From contig NZ_VKKG01000005.1 of the NCBI RefSeq assembly GCF_007197885.1, forward strand, positions 124,001 through 188,000: a stretch of DNA of 64,000 nt, given 5' to 3'. The notes beneath the pieces were generated by a model. It was not told where the DNA came from. It did no database searches and saw only the letters and a list, made by a program, of their open reading frames with translations. This stretch comes from Tessaracoccus rhinocerotis (GTDB lineage Bacteria; Actinomycetota; Actinomycetes; Propionibacteriales; Propionibacteriaceae). Positions within the stretch are counted from its first letter, which is position 1; the number at the start of each line of letters is the position of its first letter. Positions 44,004-53,152 of the stretch are shown here, piece by piece. A program made the position numbers and the translations under genes.

Positions 44004-44570
44004 TCACTCCGCGTCCGGTTGCACGAATCCGCGCTTGATGAAGAAGTGCTCCAGCAGGTAGCACCACCACGCCAGGATCAGGCCCGGGACCAAGAACACC
44101 GCGGGCATGAAGTTCCACACGGCCCACCCCCCGAGGGCGACGGCGATCCCGAGCAGGACCGTCAGGCCGGGAGTCGTCAGCCCCAGCGTGAACCCGTTCT
44201 GCAACTGGCGCCAGGTCGGGTTGGTGAAGCGAGCCACGAGGGGGAGGCACCAGAACACGAGGATCACCAGGAACAGAACTACGATCACCAGGGGAACCAG
44301 CACTTGTCCCAGTCCGAGGGAGGGCAGGTAGGACAGTGTGAGGACGCCGACGGCCGCGACCGCGACCGCCAGCACGCCGATCACAGTGGCCTGCTTCCAG
44401 CTGTGGCGAAAGGCGCTGGAAGCGATGGCCACCATGCCGGTGTCCTTGCCCAGGACCTCGCGGCGGCAGAGCTCGTAGGCCACCACCGTGCCTGCTCCCG
44501 CCGTCACGACCAGGGCGATGCTCGCCAGCCAGAGCAGGTTGATCACGATGATCGAACCGAGCGCGTCCAC
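44004..44570 (-). CDS. YesL-like (DUF624) membrane protein, start uncertain
   Basis: A 188-residue membrane protein with about five helices, of the YesL/DUF624 family that accompanies CUT1 sugar ABC importers. The GTG at 44570 has no ribosome-binding site. The family's conserved N-terminus (FRYxxxxxxWR before the first helix) is encoded upstream in the same frame (from about 44606, FRYNPRSRLWRI), after an in-frame stop near 44623 and with no ATG, GTG or TTG. The true start may be a rare codon (ATC at 44609 with AAAGG upstream, or CTG at 44582). Its role in sugar uptake is unknown. Confidence 0.75.
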   Translation of the reverse strand: MDALGSIIVINLLWLASIALVVTAGAGTVVAYELCRREVLGKDTGMVAIASSAFRHSWKQATVIGVLAVAVAAVGVLTLSYLPSLGLGQVLVPLVIVVLFLVILVFWCLPLVARFTNPTWRQLQNGFTLGLTTPGLTVLLGIAVALGGWAVWNFMPAVFLVPGLILAWWCYLLEHFFIKRGFVQPDAE

Positions 44571-44631
44571 AATGCGCCACAGTCTCGAGCGGGGGTTGTA
44601 ACGGAAGATGGTGGAAGCCTTTCAGGAGGGT

Positions 44632-45591
44632 TCAGCCCTTCACGGAGCCAATCATGAGACCGGAGACGAAGTGCTTCTGCAGGAATGGGTAGACGAACAG
44701 GATCGGGACGGCCGCCACGATGGTGATGGCGGAGCGGAGTGCGATCGGTGTGGTCACCTGTCCACCACTCGCCACGGTCGCCTGACTGCCCGCGGTACCC
44801 TGGTTCACTCCGGCGTTCATCGAACTGGACAACAGCTTCTGCAGTTCGTACTGCAGGGTTGAAAGCCATTGCTCGCCCGAGTTGTAGAGCAGGGTGTCGA
44901 TCCAGGCGTTCCAACTGCCCACCGCCACGAACAGGCCGACCACGGCCAGCGTGGGCTTGCACAGCGGCATCACGATCTGCCACCAGATCCGGAAGTCGCC
45001 CGCACCGTCGAGACGTGCCGACTCGATGACCTCCTCCGGGATCGACTTCATGTACGTGCGCAGGAGGATCAGGTTGAACGCGCTGATGATCACGGGCACC
45101 CAGTAGGCCTGGAAGGTGTTCAACATTCCCAGGTCCCTGATGAGCAGGTAGTTGGGGATCAACCCGGCGTCGAAGTACATCGTGAGCACGAAGATCAGGG
45201 TGATCGGCCTTCGGAAGATGAACTCGTTGCGGCTGAGCGCGTAGGCGAGCATCGAGGTGAACAGCAGGTTCGTGAACACGACGACGACCGTTTTCAGGAC
45301 GCTCATGAAGAACGCCTGGTAGATCGTGTGCATGTTGAACACCACCTCGTAGTTCTGCAGCGAGAACACGCGGGGCCAGATGCCGATCCCTCCCCTGACT
45401 GCGTCCATGCCGTCGTTGAAGGAGACCGCCAACGTGTTGAGCAGCGGGTAGAGCATCAGCACCGACAGCAGCACCAGGAAGGTGCTGTTGAGAGTCGTGA
45501 AGATGATCCGCTCGGCCGTCCACCGCTGACGGTGCGACCTGCGTCGTCCTGTGCCCCGCATCCGGGGCTCGGTAGCAACAGTGCTTGGCAT
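44632..45591 (-). CDS. CUT1 sugar ABC transporter permease (LplC/YtcP-like)
   Basis: Inner-membrane permease of a carbohydrate ABC importer, 319 residues, six predicted helices. The EAA loop that docks the ATPase is EEVIESARLDGAGDFRIWW followed by MPLCKP. Loop features such as YFDAGLIPNYLLIRDLG are typical of the LplC/YtcP group, which uses long peptide-like LplA binding proteins. The ATG start is 9 bp after the first permease gene. The C-terminal half carries a long insert with NQGTAGSQATVASGG before the last helix. Confidence 0.92.
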   Translation of the reverse strand: MPSTVATEPRMRGTGRRRSHRQRWTAERIIFTTLNSTFLVLLSVLMLYPLLNTLAVSFNDGMDAVRGGIGIWPRVFSLQNYEVVFNMHTIYQAFFMSVLKTVVVVFTNLLFTSMLAYALSRNEFIFRRPITLIFVLTMYFDAGLIPNYLLIRDLGMLNTFQAYWVPVIISAFNLILLRTYMKSIPEEVIESARLDGAGDFRIWWQIVMPLCKPTLAVVGLFVAVGSWNAWIDTLLYNSGEQWLSTLQYELQKLLSSSMNAGVNQGTAGSQATVASGGQVTTPIALRSAITIVAAVPILFVYPFLQKHFVSGLMIGSVKG

Positions 45592-45600
45592 GAGGTCCTC

Positions 45601-46650
45601 CTAGACCAGCGACTCTTGGTTGAGGCGCTTGGCCGCCATGTTCGCCGAGCCCACCAGGATGATGGCGACGATGGTCTTGAAGATGCCCGCGACGACCGCG
45701 AGGCTGTAGTTGCCCAGTTCGTATCCGTACCGGAGCACGAAGACGTCGATGGTTTCGGCCCTCTCGGAGATCAGACCGTTGCCGAGGAAGTAGGGCAGCT
45801 CGAAGTTCGTGGACAGGATCCAGCCGCTGTTGATGATCAGCAGCACGACGATCGTGGGCTTGATCCCGGGCAGCGTGATGTGCCACATCTTGCGATATCG
45901 GCCGGCACCGTCGACCTCGGCAGCCTCGTAGAGGTTCGGGTCGATTGCGGTGATCGCGGCCAGGTAGAGGATCGTGTTCCAGCCCAGTTCCTTCCACAGG
46001 TTCGTACCGGCGACGATTCCCCAGAAGTAGTTGGGCTCGGTGAGGAACAGCACCGGCTCGTCGACGATGCCCAGAGCCAGGAGCCCTTGGTTGATGAACC
46101 CGCCGGAGGAGGGCAGCGACAGCGCCACCGACGCCAGGCTCGCCACGATCACCCAGCTGAGGAAGTGCGGCATGTAGGTGATGTTCTGCAGGATCCGCTT
46201 GAACGGCTGGTTCCTGACCTCGTTCAGCAGCAGTGCGAGGACGATGGCTCCGACGGTCCCCACGAACAGTGACAGGAGCGACTGTCCCAGGGTGTTGGTC
46301 ACGACTCGCATGAACCGCTCCCCCATGACACCGGTGAACAGGTTGACGAAGTTCTCGAAACCCACCCACTCCTGGTTCCAGATGCTGCCGCGACCCGGCT
46401 TGTAGTCCTGGAAAGCGATCGCCCACCCGTAGACCGGGACGTACTTGAACAGGATCTGGTAGAGCAGCAGCGGAACGGCCATCAGGAGCAGGGCGCGCTG
46501 CGCCCAGATGAGGTCCCAGGTGATCCTGCGCCTGGGAGGCTTCGCTGCCTTGTTTCTGGCCTTCCTGTCCGGCTTGCGCGCGTCCGCGAGCCCGACGACC
46601 GCTTCGGTGCCGGTGGCGGTCGCTAGGGGTTCGATCGTGGCGTTCGTCAT
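45601..46650 (-). CDS. CUT1 sugar ABC transporter permease (LplB/YteP-like)
   Basis: Partner permease of 349 residues. A basic, probably cytoplasmic N-terminus of about 45 residues precedes six helices; LFKYVPVYGWAIAFQDYKP is the hallmark of the LplB group. The EAA loop is YEAAEVDGAGRYRKMWH followed by LPGIKPT. The ATG at 46650 follows GAGG at 8-nt spacing. A strong hairpin separates it from the upstream binding-protein gene. Confidence 0.92.
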   Translation of the reverse strand: MTNATIEPLATATGTEAVVGLADARKPDRKARNKAAKPPRRRITWDLIWAQRALLLMAVPLLLYQILFKYVPVYGWAIAFQDYKPGRGSIWNQEWVGFENFVNLFTGVMGERFMRVVTNTLGQSLLSLFVGTVGAIVLALLLNEVRNQPFKRILQNITYMPHFLSWVIVASLASVALSLPSSGGFINQGLLALGIVDEPVLFLTEPNYFWGIVAGTNLWKELGWNTILYLAAITAIDPNLYEAAEVDGAGRYRKMWHITLPGIKPTIVVLLIINSGWILSTNFELPYFLGNGLISERAETIDVFVLRYGYELGNYSLAVVAGIFKTIVAIILVGSANMAAKRLNQESLV

Positions 46651-46695
46651 CTGTCCAACCTCTGTGTCAGGAGCTTCGGGTGGTCGCCGAGCAAA

Positions 46696-46727
46696 CCGTG
46701 GTGGGGGCGCGAACGCCCCCACCACGG
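46696..46727 (-). terminator. Hairpin between binding-protein and permease genes
   Basis: A perfect 13-bp stem (CCGTGGTGGGGGC and its complement) with a 6-nt loop, followed on the minus strand by TTTGC. Such hairpins after binding-protein genes commonly protect the upstream message or partly terminate transcription, so that binding protein exceeds permease. Confidence 0.65.
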
Positions 46728-46739
46728 GCTCACTGACGG

Positions 46740-48458
46740 TTACCAATTGGCCAGGCGGTCCTGGATGCCGGCATTGATCGCGTCCTCGTAGACCTGGACG
46801 TCGATGGCGTCGATGGCGTCAACATAGGCCTGCCAGTTCGCGTCGAAGTCGGCTGGGCTGCCAGCGATCACCTTCGGCAAGTTCTGCACACTGGCGTCGG
46901 TGATCTGCTGGTTGACCTGGTTGGCGGCGTCGTCGAGCCCGATGTTCCAGGCCGGGTAGTACTTCGGATTCTCCGGCGGCTCGTTCACGAACTGACGCCA
47001 GGTCTGCTTGTCATAGGCCTCCATGACGGCGGCGTCGTACTCGGTCAGCGTCGCGAAGAACTCGGCGGGCTGGTCATCGGGGCCGTAGGCGTTGCCATCG
47101 GAGAACTGGCCCTGGTGCTTTGGCAACACGTCCAGCAGTGCCTCGAGGCGGTTGGACGAGCGCCAGGTGAGGTCTCGGGCGTTGGCCCGCTGTTCCTCGG
47201 TCCGGTGGAACATGCCGTCCTCGCCGACGAGGTAGTCCTCACCCTCGATGCCCCAGGAGAGCACCTTCTGCCAGGGCTCGCTGAGCATCAGGTCGATGAA
47301 CTTCAGTGCCTTCTCCGGCTGCTCGCTGGAGGCGGAGATGCCGAATCCCTGGTTGGTGTTCATGACGTCGCGGTCGGCGTACCAGGGCTCCACTCCGTCG
47401 TAGACGGGCATGAGCGGCACGTAGGTGTACTGGTCGTTGCCGGCGCTGCGCAGCGAGTCTGTGGCCGTCTGGAAGTTCCAGCCCTGGTCGTGCATGCCCA
47501 GTACGGCGCCGGTGGCGAGCTTCGCCGTGTACTGGTCGAACGTCAGCGTGAAGGATTCGGGGTCGACGAGACCCGCTGCGTACTTCTCGTTGAGGACCTC
47601 GTAGAAGTCCTTGGCGATCTCCTTGTCCGCGTAGATCTCCGCGTGGTCGTTCTCGTCGACGATCACGCCACCGTTGTTCGGGGAGCCGGCCAGGAGCGCC
47701 GGCGGGTTGGTCATGCCCCACTCACGGCCCGTCGACGCCAGCAGTTCGAAGCCCACGGTCGGGATGCCGTCAGTCTCGGGGTGCTTTTCCTTGAAGTCCG
47801 CGATGAGCTCGAAGTATCGCTCCAGCGTCATGTTCTCGAGGTCCGGGAACCCGGCCTCCTCGAGGACACGCTTCTGGATCCAGAACGCGGGGCCGTAGTA
47901 GGTGCCGCCGGTGATCTCGCCGTAGAAGCGGTTGTAGTTCGGGATGATGTACAGGCCCGGGTCCACCTCACTGCCGGAGTAGCTCATCTTCTTGATGTCG
48001 TCCTCGACATGGGTCGCGATGTTGGGGTAGTCACCGGTGGCCAGCATCTCGTCCAGGGGGATGAGGGCGCCGCCCTCCAGGAGACGGAGCCGCAGGTCGG
48101 TGGTGCCGACGAGGTCGGGGAACTCTCCGCCCGCGAGCATGACACCGATCTTCTGGTCGACGTTGTCCGGCGCGACGATCTCGTACTCCAGCGTCACCCC
48201 CAACTGCTCCTCGAGCAGCTTCGTGATCTTGTTGTCGGGGGCCGGGGCCTGCGAGGCAGACGTGATCCATGTCGTGAGGGTGGTGGGGTTGCTGGGCGTC
48301 AACATCCCGGACTCGTCGGCGAGGTCCCCTTCGGGGATGACCACATCCTCCTGCGGGACCTCCTCCTTCTCCTGGGATTGGCCGGTGCACCCGGCCAACC
48401 CGACGGCGACCGCTGCAGCCAGGGCCAGCGCCGACAACTTCTTGCCAGTGGTTCTCAT
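46740..48458 (-). CDS. Extracellular sugar-binding lipoprotein (LplA-like)
   Basis: Substrate-binding component of the importer, 572 residues. A lipoprotein signal peptide ends in LAGC with Cys24, so the mature protein is anchored to the membrane outer face. The body is the family-1 solute-binding fold with EFPDLVGTTDLRL and the long C-terminal part of the LplA group (about 550 residues). Pairing with LplB/LplC-type permeases and YesL suggests oligosaccharide uptake; the sugar cannot be read. The ATG at 48458 gives a correct signal peptide; the open frame upstream is unrelated. Confidence 0.92.
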   Translation of the reverse strand: MRTTGKKLSALALAAAVAVGLAGCTGQSQEKEEVPQEDVVIPEGDLADESGMLTPSNPTTLTTWITSASQAPAPDNKITKLLEEQLGVTLEYEIVAPDNVDQKIGVMLAGGEFPDLVGTTDLRLRLLEGGALIPLDEMLATGDYPNIATHVEDDIKKMSYSGSEVDPGLYIIPNYNRFYGEITGGTYYGPAFWIQKRVLEEAGFPDLENMTLERYFELIADFKEKHPETDGIPTVGFELLASTGREWGMTNPPALLAGSPNNGGVIVDENDHAEIYADKEIAKDFYEVLNEKYAAGLVDPESFTLTFDQYTAKLATGAVLGMHDQGWNFQTATDSLRSAGNDQYTYVPLMPVYDGVEPWYADRDVMNTNQGFGISASSEQPEKALKFIDLMLSEPWQKVLSWGIEGEDYLVGEDGMFHRTEEQRANARDLTWRSSNRLEALLDVLPKHQGQFSDGNAYGPDDQPAEFFATLTEYDAAVMEAYDKQTWRQFVNEPPENPKYYPAWNIGLDDAANQVNQQITDASVQNLPKVIAGSPADFDANWQAYVDAIDAIDVQVYEDAINAGIQDRLANW

Positions 48459-48579
48459 GTCTTCTCTCTTCGTTGAGCGAACCGTTTCTCCTAGGGTGTG
48501 ACGTGGAGCCGGGGTCGGACTCCGAGCCTCCATCGCACCGAGGAAACCAGATCGGCCTGGCGTCCCCATCCCGTCGGAA

Positions 48580-48591
48580 TGTAGCGATAAA
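48580..48591. promoter_or_regulatory. Probable LacI-family operator
   Basis: TGTAGCGATAAA is a pseudo-palindrome centred on CG (8 of 12 positions symmetric; pattern T-TA-CG-TA-A), the shape of LacI-family operators. It overlaps the -10 region of the binding-protein promoter, so the divergent LacI protein probably represses the operon here. Confidence 0.5.
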
Positions 48592-48618
48592 CTAAGCCGT
48601 CGGAACTCCCGCAGTCAA
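48589..48618 (-). promoter_or_regulatory. Promoter of the sugar importer operon
   Basis: On the minus strand TTGACT (48613-48618) and TAGTTT (48589-48594) are 18 bp apart, a good housekeeping-type promoter. It would give a leader of about 120 nt before the binding-protein gene. The 294-bp gap between this gene and lacI holds no coding sequence. Confidence 0.55.
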
Positions 48619-48752
48619 GCCCTAGGACACAAAATGTTGCAATCCATCACTAAATCGAGGTGCTTGCCGCGCCCCAGAGTCCACCCGGGCACGGTCATAA
48701 GGCAGGCTGTCGTCAGTGAGGAAGTTGCTACGATGCCCCCGGGAGGACGTTC

Positions 48753-49760
48753 ATGGTGACGATGGCCGACGTCGCCCGCCAGGCAGGCGTGTCCACCATG
48801 ACCGTGTCGAACGTCCTCAACGAACGCAGGCCGGTCGGCGCGTCGACGCGGGCGCGCGTCCTCGCCGCCGCGGAACTCCTGGGCTACGAGATCAACCTGA
48901 CCGCCCGGGCGCTCAAGGCCGGACGGACCAACACCGTCGCGTTCATCGTGCCCACCTTTCACGACTACTTCGGCGAGCTCGCCGACGAGATCGCCCCTCT
49001 CATCGAGGCGGAAGGTCGCCACCTGGTCCTGGCACGCACGAGCGCCGAGCCCGAACAGGAGATGGCGTCCCTCTCCGTCGCGCACCTCAACCTGTACGAC
49101 GGCGTCCTCCTCTCAGTGGCTGGCCTGAACCTGCAACAACTCGACCGCGTCCGGAGCGCCAAACCCCTCGTCCTGCTCGGGGAGCGTGACGTCCCCGAAC
49201 GCTTCGACCACATCCGTCTTGCCAACGAGGAGGGTGCCCGGCTCGCCACCACCCACATGATCCAGCGCGGCTCCCGCCGCATCGTCGCACTCGGCTGTGC
49301 ATTCGAGTCGGCGCACACGATGGCAGGCGACCGCCGTCGCGGGTGGGAGCTTGCCCACCAAGAGGCCGGCATCCGAGTCGACAGGGAGCTCGTCGTGCCC
49401 GTGTCGACCTACTCCCACGAAGCGGCCCGTGCCGCGCTCGACGCGGTTCTGGCCTCAGGCCTCTCCTTCGACGGAGTCTTCGCCGCGACCGACGTGCTTG
49501 CCCTCGGTGCCCTGGCGGCGCTCGCGGACCACCGGCGGCGCGTGCCCGAGGACGTTCAGCTCGCCGGGTTCGACAACCTTGACATATCGCGCTTCGTGCC
49601 GCCGGGCATCACGTCGATCGACGCCAACCACAAGGGTGTGGCCCAGCAGGCCGTCCGGCTCCTGCATCGCAGGATGGCAGACGGTGCCGCGCCGGCGGAG
49701 CACATCGTCGCGCCGGTGCACCTCGTGCCGCGCGGCTCCACCCGCGCCTTGGGTGGGTGA
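48753..49760 (+). CDS. LacI-family transcriptional regulator
   Basis: A 335-residue repressor-type regulator. The helix-turn-helix at residues 4-24 (MADVARQAGVSTMTVSNVLN) and hinge helix (LTARALKAGRTN) are followed by a periplasmic-binding-protein-like sugar-sensing domain with FAATDVLALGAL and AGFDNLDISRFVPPGITSI. GGGAGGA lies 5 nt upstream of the ATG. It is divergent from the sugar importer operon and is most likely its regulator, with the transported sugar or a derivative as inducer. Confidence 0.93.
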   Translation: MVTMADVARQAGVSTMTVSNVLNERRPVGASTRARVLAAAELLGYEINLTARALKAGRTNTVAFIVPTFHDYFGELADEIAPLIEAEGRHLVLARTSAEPEQEMASLSVAHLNLYDGVLLSVAGLNLQQLDRVRSAKPLVLLGERDVPERFDHIRLANEEGARLATTHMIQRGSRRIVALGCAFESAHTMAGDRRRGWELAHQEAGIRVDRELVVPVSTYSHEAARAALDAVLASGLSFDGVFAATDVLALGALAALADHRRRVPEDVQLAGFDNLDISRFVPPGITSIDANHKGVAQQAVRLLHRRMADGAAPAEHIVAPVHLVPRGSTRALGG

Positions 49761-49799
49761 GTCCGCCGGCAACCGGTGTTCGCACACCCGGGGATTGGG

Positions 49800-49862
49800 T
49801 ATAGCATCGGCTGGCAACGTTGCCCACGCCCGAGTCCTCGACTCCGCCGTGGGCGCTTTCTC
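49800..49862 (+). terminator. Terminator-like hairpin between lacI and the efflux gene
   Basis: A long imperfect stem (GCCCACG/CGTGGGC outer, GAGTC/GACTC inner, 49822-49854) is followed by GCTTTCTC. It may end lacI transcripts. A possible -10 element TATAGC (49800-49805) just upstream would place the hairpin inside the leader of the efflux gene, as in attenuation control. Confidence 0.5.
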
Positions 49863-49886
49863 ATTCCGCACCACTTCCGGAGCAAC

Positions 49887-51113
49887 GTGGACACCACCAA
49901 TCCGGGCGACCGCTACAGCAGCCGCCGCCGCATCGCAATCGTCGTGGCCCTCGGTCTGCTGACCGCTCTCGGCCCGTTCACCATCGACCTCTACCTGCCT
50001 TCCTTCCCCAGACTGAAGGCCGACCTCGGGATCACCGATCCCCAGGTGCAGTTGACGCTCTCGGCCACCGTCGTCGGCTTCGCCGTCGGGCAGTTGCTGA
50101 TCGGTCCGCTGAGCGACCGGTTCGGACGCAAGCTTCCGCTCGTGGCGATGACCGCGCTGCACGTCGTGGCCTCGGTCCTGGTGGCACTGGCTCCGAACAT
50201 CACCTTTCTCACCGTCCTGCGCGCACTCCAGGGCTTCGCGGCCGCGGGTGGCGCCGTCGTCGCGATGGCGATGGCACGTGACCTGTTCGACGGTCGCCGC
50301 CTCGTCGTGATGCTCTCCCGCCTCGCTCTGATCTCCGGCCTCGCCCCGATCATCGCGCCGGTCATGGGGTCGTGGCTCGTCGGCCTGTTCAACTGGCGCG
50401 GCATCTTCTGGGTGCTCGCCGCCTACGGGCTCGTGGTCGTGGTCCTGGTGGCGGTCCTGGTTCCCGAGAGCCGTCCCGCCGCCGACCGCTCCACCGGTGG
50501 GGTGCGCGAGTTGAAGGGTGCCTACGGTCGGGTGCTCGGCGACCGCACCTTTGTCGGCGTCTGGATCACCGCAGCCCTTGCCTTCTCCGGGCTGTTCTCC
50601 TACGTCTCCACCTCGTCCGTGCTGCTGCAGGAGACCTTCGGCCTGTCCCCCGGCGGCTTCGGGCTGATCTTCGCGCTCTGCTCCGTGGGCGTGTTCATCG
50701 GCGTCCAGGCGGGCAGCCGGCTGGCCTCGCGCCTCGGTCCGCAGTGGACGCTCGTGATGGGCACCTCAGTCATGGTGGTGGCCGCCCTGGTGCTGCTCGG
50801 CGTGGGCACCATCGCCACGAACGCGTGGCAACTGGTGGCCCCGATGTTCTTCTACACCTTCGGCTTCGGCTCCTCGATGCCGAGCTGCCAGGTGATCGCG
50901 CTGCAGAACCATCGCCGGGACTCCGGCACGGCGGCATCCCTCATGGGCGCCCTCAACATGGGCCTGTCGGCCGTGGTGGGCCCCGTCATCGGCACCTTCG
51001 CCATGACGAGCGCGGTTCCGATGGCTGCCGCGATGCTGATCTGCGCACTGGCCTCGGTCGTCGTGCTGTGGGTGCTCGTCCGCCCCTGGCAATTGCAGAT
51101 CACGCTCGACTGA
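49887..51113 (+). CDS. Bcr/CflA family multidrug efflux MFS transporter
   Basis: Proton-driven exporter of 408 residues with twelve predicted membrane helices. The N-terminal ALGPFTIDLYLPSFP motif and loop GPLSDRFGRKLPLV (motif A of the major facilitator family) place it in the Bcr/CflA group, known for export of bicyclomycin, chloramphenicol or other small drugs. The substrate is unknown. GTG at 49887 has GGAG four bases upstream and begins at the usual family position; an upstream extension is hydrophilic and unconserved. Confidence 0.9.
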   Translation: MDTTNPGDRYSSRRRIAIVVALGLLTALGPFTIDLYLPSFPRLKADLGITDPQVQLTLSATVVGFAVGQLLIGPLSDRFGRKLPLVAMTALHVVASVLVALAPNITFLTVLRALQGFAAAGGAVVAMAMARDLFDGRRLVVMLSRLALISGLAPIIAPVMGSWLVGLFNWRGIFWVLAAYGLVVVVLVAVLVPESRPAADRSTGGVRELKGAYGRVLGDRTFVGVWITAALAFSGLFSYVSTSSVLLQETFGLSPGGFGLIFALCSVGVFIGVQAGSRLASRLGPQWTLVMGTSVMVVAALVLLGVGTIATNAWQLVAPMFFYTFGFGSSMPSCQVIALQNHRRDSGTAASLMGALNMGLSAVVGPVIGTFAMTSAVPMAAAMLICALASVVVLWVLVRPWQLQITLD

Positions 51114-51123
51114 CGAGGAGCCG

Positions 51124-51157
51124 AAGAGGCCCTCCCCGCGGACGGGGAGGGCCTCTT
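51124..51157. terminator. Bidirectional terminator between the efflux gene and aspS
   Basis: A perfect 14-bp stem (AAGAGGCCCTCCCC and its complement) with a 6-nt loop lies between the convergent ends of the two genes. It is followed by a short TTTC on the plus strand. Confidence 0.8.
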
Positions 51158-51170
51158 TCGTGTCAATCGG

Positions 51171-53012
51171 TCAGGGAACCTGGACCGGGTCGGCTGACTC
51201 GCCGTGCTTCGCGTCCGGGCGGTCCTTCGACTTCTCGTCCTTGTCCTTGGGTTTGAAGTCGATGCCGGCCTCCTTGCGCTGCTGGGGCGTGATGGGCGCC
51301 GGGGCCTGGGTCAGCGGGTCGTAGCCGCCGCCTGACTTGGGGAAAGCGATCACGTCGCGGATGGAGTCGGACTTGCTCAGCAGAGCGACGATGCGGTCCC
51401 AGCCGAACGCGATGCCACCGTGCGGCGGTGCACCGTAGGCGAAGGCGTCCAGGAGGAAGCCGAACTTCTCCTGCGCCTCCTCCGGACCGATGCCCATGAC
51501 GTCGAAGACGCGCTCCTGGACGTCACGGCGGTGGATACGGATGGACCCGCCGCCGATCTCGTTGCCGTTGCAGACCATGTCGTAGGCGTAGGCAAGGGCA
51601 CTGCCGGGGTCCGTGTCGAAGGTGTCGAGGTGCTCCGGCTTCGGCGAGGTGAAAGCGTGGTGCACCGCGGTCCAGGCGGAGTCGCCCAGCGCGACGTCGC
51701 CCTCGTCGACCGCCTCGTTCGTTGGCTTGAACAGCGGCGCGTCGACCACCCAGAGGAAGCTCCAGGCGTCCTCGGGAATCAGGCCACAGCGACGCCCGAT
51801 CTCGTTGCGGGCGGCGCCCAGCAGGCTCTGCGACGAGGTGCGCGCACCGGCGGCGAAGAAGATGCAGTCGCCGGGCTTGGCGCCGGTGCGCTCCGGCAGC
51901 GCGGCCAGTTCCGCCTCGGAGAGGTTCTTGGCCACCGGGCCGCCCAGCTCGCCGGTCTCGGAGACCGTGACGTAGGCCAGCCCCTTCGCGCCGCGCTGCT
52001 TGGCCCACTCCTGCCACGCGTCGAACTGGCGGCGGGGCTGCGAACCGCCGCCGGGCATGACGACGGCACCGACGTACGGGGCCTGGAAGACACGGAATGC
52101 GGTCTCGGAGAACAGGCTCGTCAGCTCGGTGATCTCGAGGTCGAAACGCAGGTCGGGCTTGTCCGAGCCGTACCGGTCCATGGCGTCGGCGAAAGTGAGC
52201 CGCGGGAACGGCGTGGTGAGCTCTACGCCCTTGAGCGCCCAGACCTCCTTGACGACGGCCTCGCCGAGCTCGATGACGTCGTCCTGGTCGACGAAGCTCA
52301 TCTCGATGTCGAGCTGGGTGAACTCGGGCTGGCGGTCGGCGCGGAAGTCCTCGTCGCGGTAGCAGCGGGCGATCTGGTAGTAGCGCTCCATGCCGGCCAC
52401 CATCAGCAGCTGCTTGAACAGCTGGGGCGACTGGGGCAGGGCGTACCAGGATCCCGGGGCCAGGCGCGCCGGCACCAGGAAGTCGCGGGCACCCTCGGGT
52501 GTGCTGCGCGTGAGCGTCGGCGTCTCGACCTCCACGAAGTCGCGGGCGTCGAGCACCTTGCGGGCGGCGCGGTTCACGTCGGAGCGCAGGCGCATGGCAG
52601 CGGCGGGGGCCGGGCGGCGGAGGTCCAGGTAGCGGTACTTCAGGCGGGCCTCCTCGCCGACGTCGACACGCTCGTCGATCTGGAACGGGAGCGGGGCTGC
52701 GGTGTTGAGCACTTGCAGTTCGCTGATGGCCACCTCGATCTCGCCCGTGGGGAGATCCGGGTTGGCGTTGCCGTCAGGCCGCACCTCGACGACGCCGGTG
52801 ACCTGGATGCAGTACTCGTTGCGGAGGTCGTGGGCGCCGGAGGACTCGAGGACCTCGTCGCGGACCACCACCTGGGCAACTCCGGAAGCGTCACGGAGAT
52901 CGATGAAGGCGACGCCGCCGTGGTCGCGGCGCTTGCCGACCCAACCACTCAGTACAACGGTTTCACCGGCGTGGGAGGCTCGCAGCTCTCCGGCCTTGTG
53001 GGTGCGCAGCAT
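51171..53012 (-). CDS. aspS: Aspartate--tRNA ligase
   Basis: Class II synthetase, 613 residues, of the bacterial type with a GAD insertion. The N-terminal OB fold ([15 protein letters not shown]) binds the anticodon; motif 2 includes [19 protein letters not shown] and motif 3 [13 protein letters not shown]. The last 35 residues are Lys/Asp-rich ([17 protein letters not shown]) and probably disordered. The ATG at 53012 gives the conserved N-terminus. Whether it also charges tRNA-Asn cannot be told. It marks the return of core gene order after the accessory island. Confidence 0.96.
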   Translation of the reverse strand: MLRTHKAGELRASHAGETVVLSGWVGKRRDHGGVAFIDLRDASGVAQVVVRDEVLESSGAHDLRNEYCIQVTGVVEVRPDGNANPDLPTGEIEVAISELQVLNTAAPLPFQIDERVDVGEEARLKYRYLDLRRPAPAAAMRLRSDVNRAARKVLDARDFVEVETPTLTRSTPEGARDFLVPARLAPGSWYALPQSPQLFKQLLMVAGMERYYQIARCYRDEDFRADRQPEFTQLDIEMSFVDQDDVIELGEAVVKEVWALKGVELTTPFPRLTFADAMDRYGSDKPDLRFDLEITELTSLFSETAFRVFQAPYVGAVVMPGGGSQPRRQFDAWQEWAKQRGAKGLAYVTVSETGELGGPVAKNLSEAELAALPERTGAKPGDCIFFAAGARTSSQSLLGAARNEIGRRCGLIPEDAWSFLWVVDAPLFKPTNEAVDEGDVALGDSAWTAVHHAFTSPKPEHLDTFDTDPGSALAYAYDMVCNGNEIGGGSIRIHRRDVQERVFDVMGIGPEEAQEKFGFLLDAFAYGAPPHGGIAFGWDRIVALLSKSDSIRDVIAFPKSGGGYDPLTQAPAPITPQQRKEAGIDFKPKDKDEKSKDRPDAKHGESADPVQVP

Positions 53013-53152
53013 GATGAAGCTATTCCTTTCTGGGCGGACTGCAGAGACGGTGCAGCCACCGACGTCCATGCTAGTGCGCTCCCCAACATCTGACGAACGG
53101 GTGCCTGCCGGGTGGGCGCCGAACTGTCAGTGGTGGGTGACAGTGTTGGTTC

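Noticed and set aside
39669..51170. Integrated phage or transposon
   Set aside because: No integrase, transposase, direct repeats or phage structural genes are visible.
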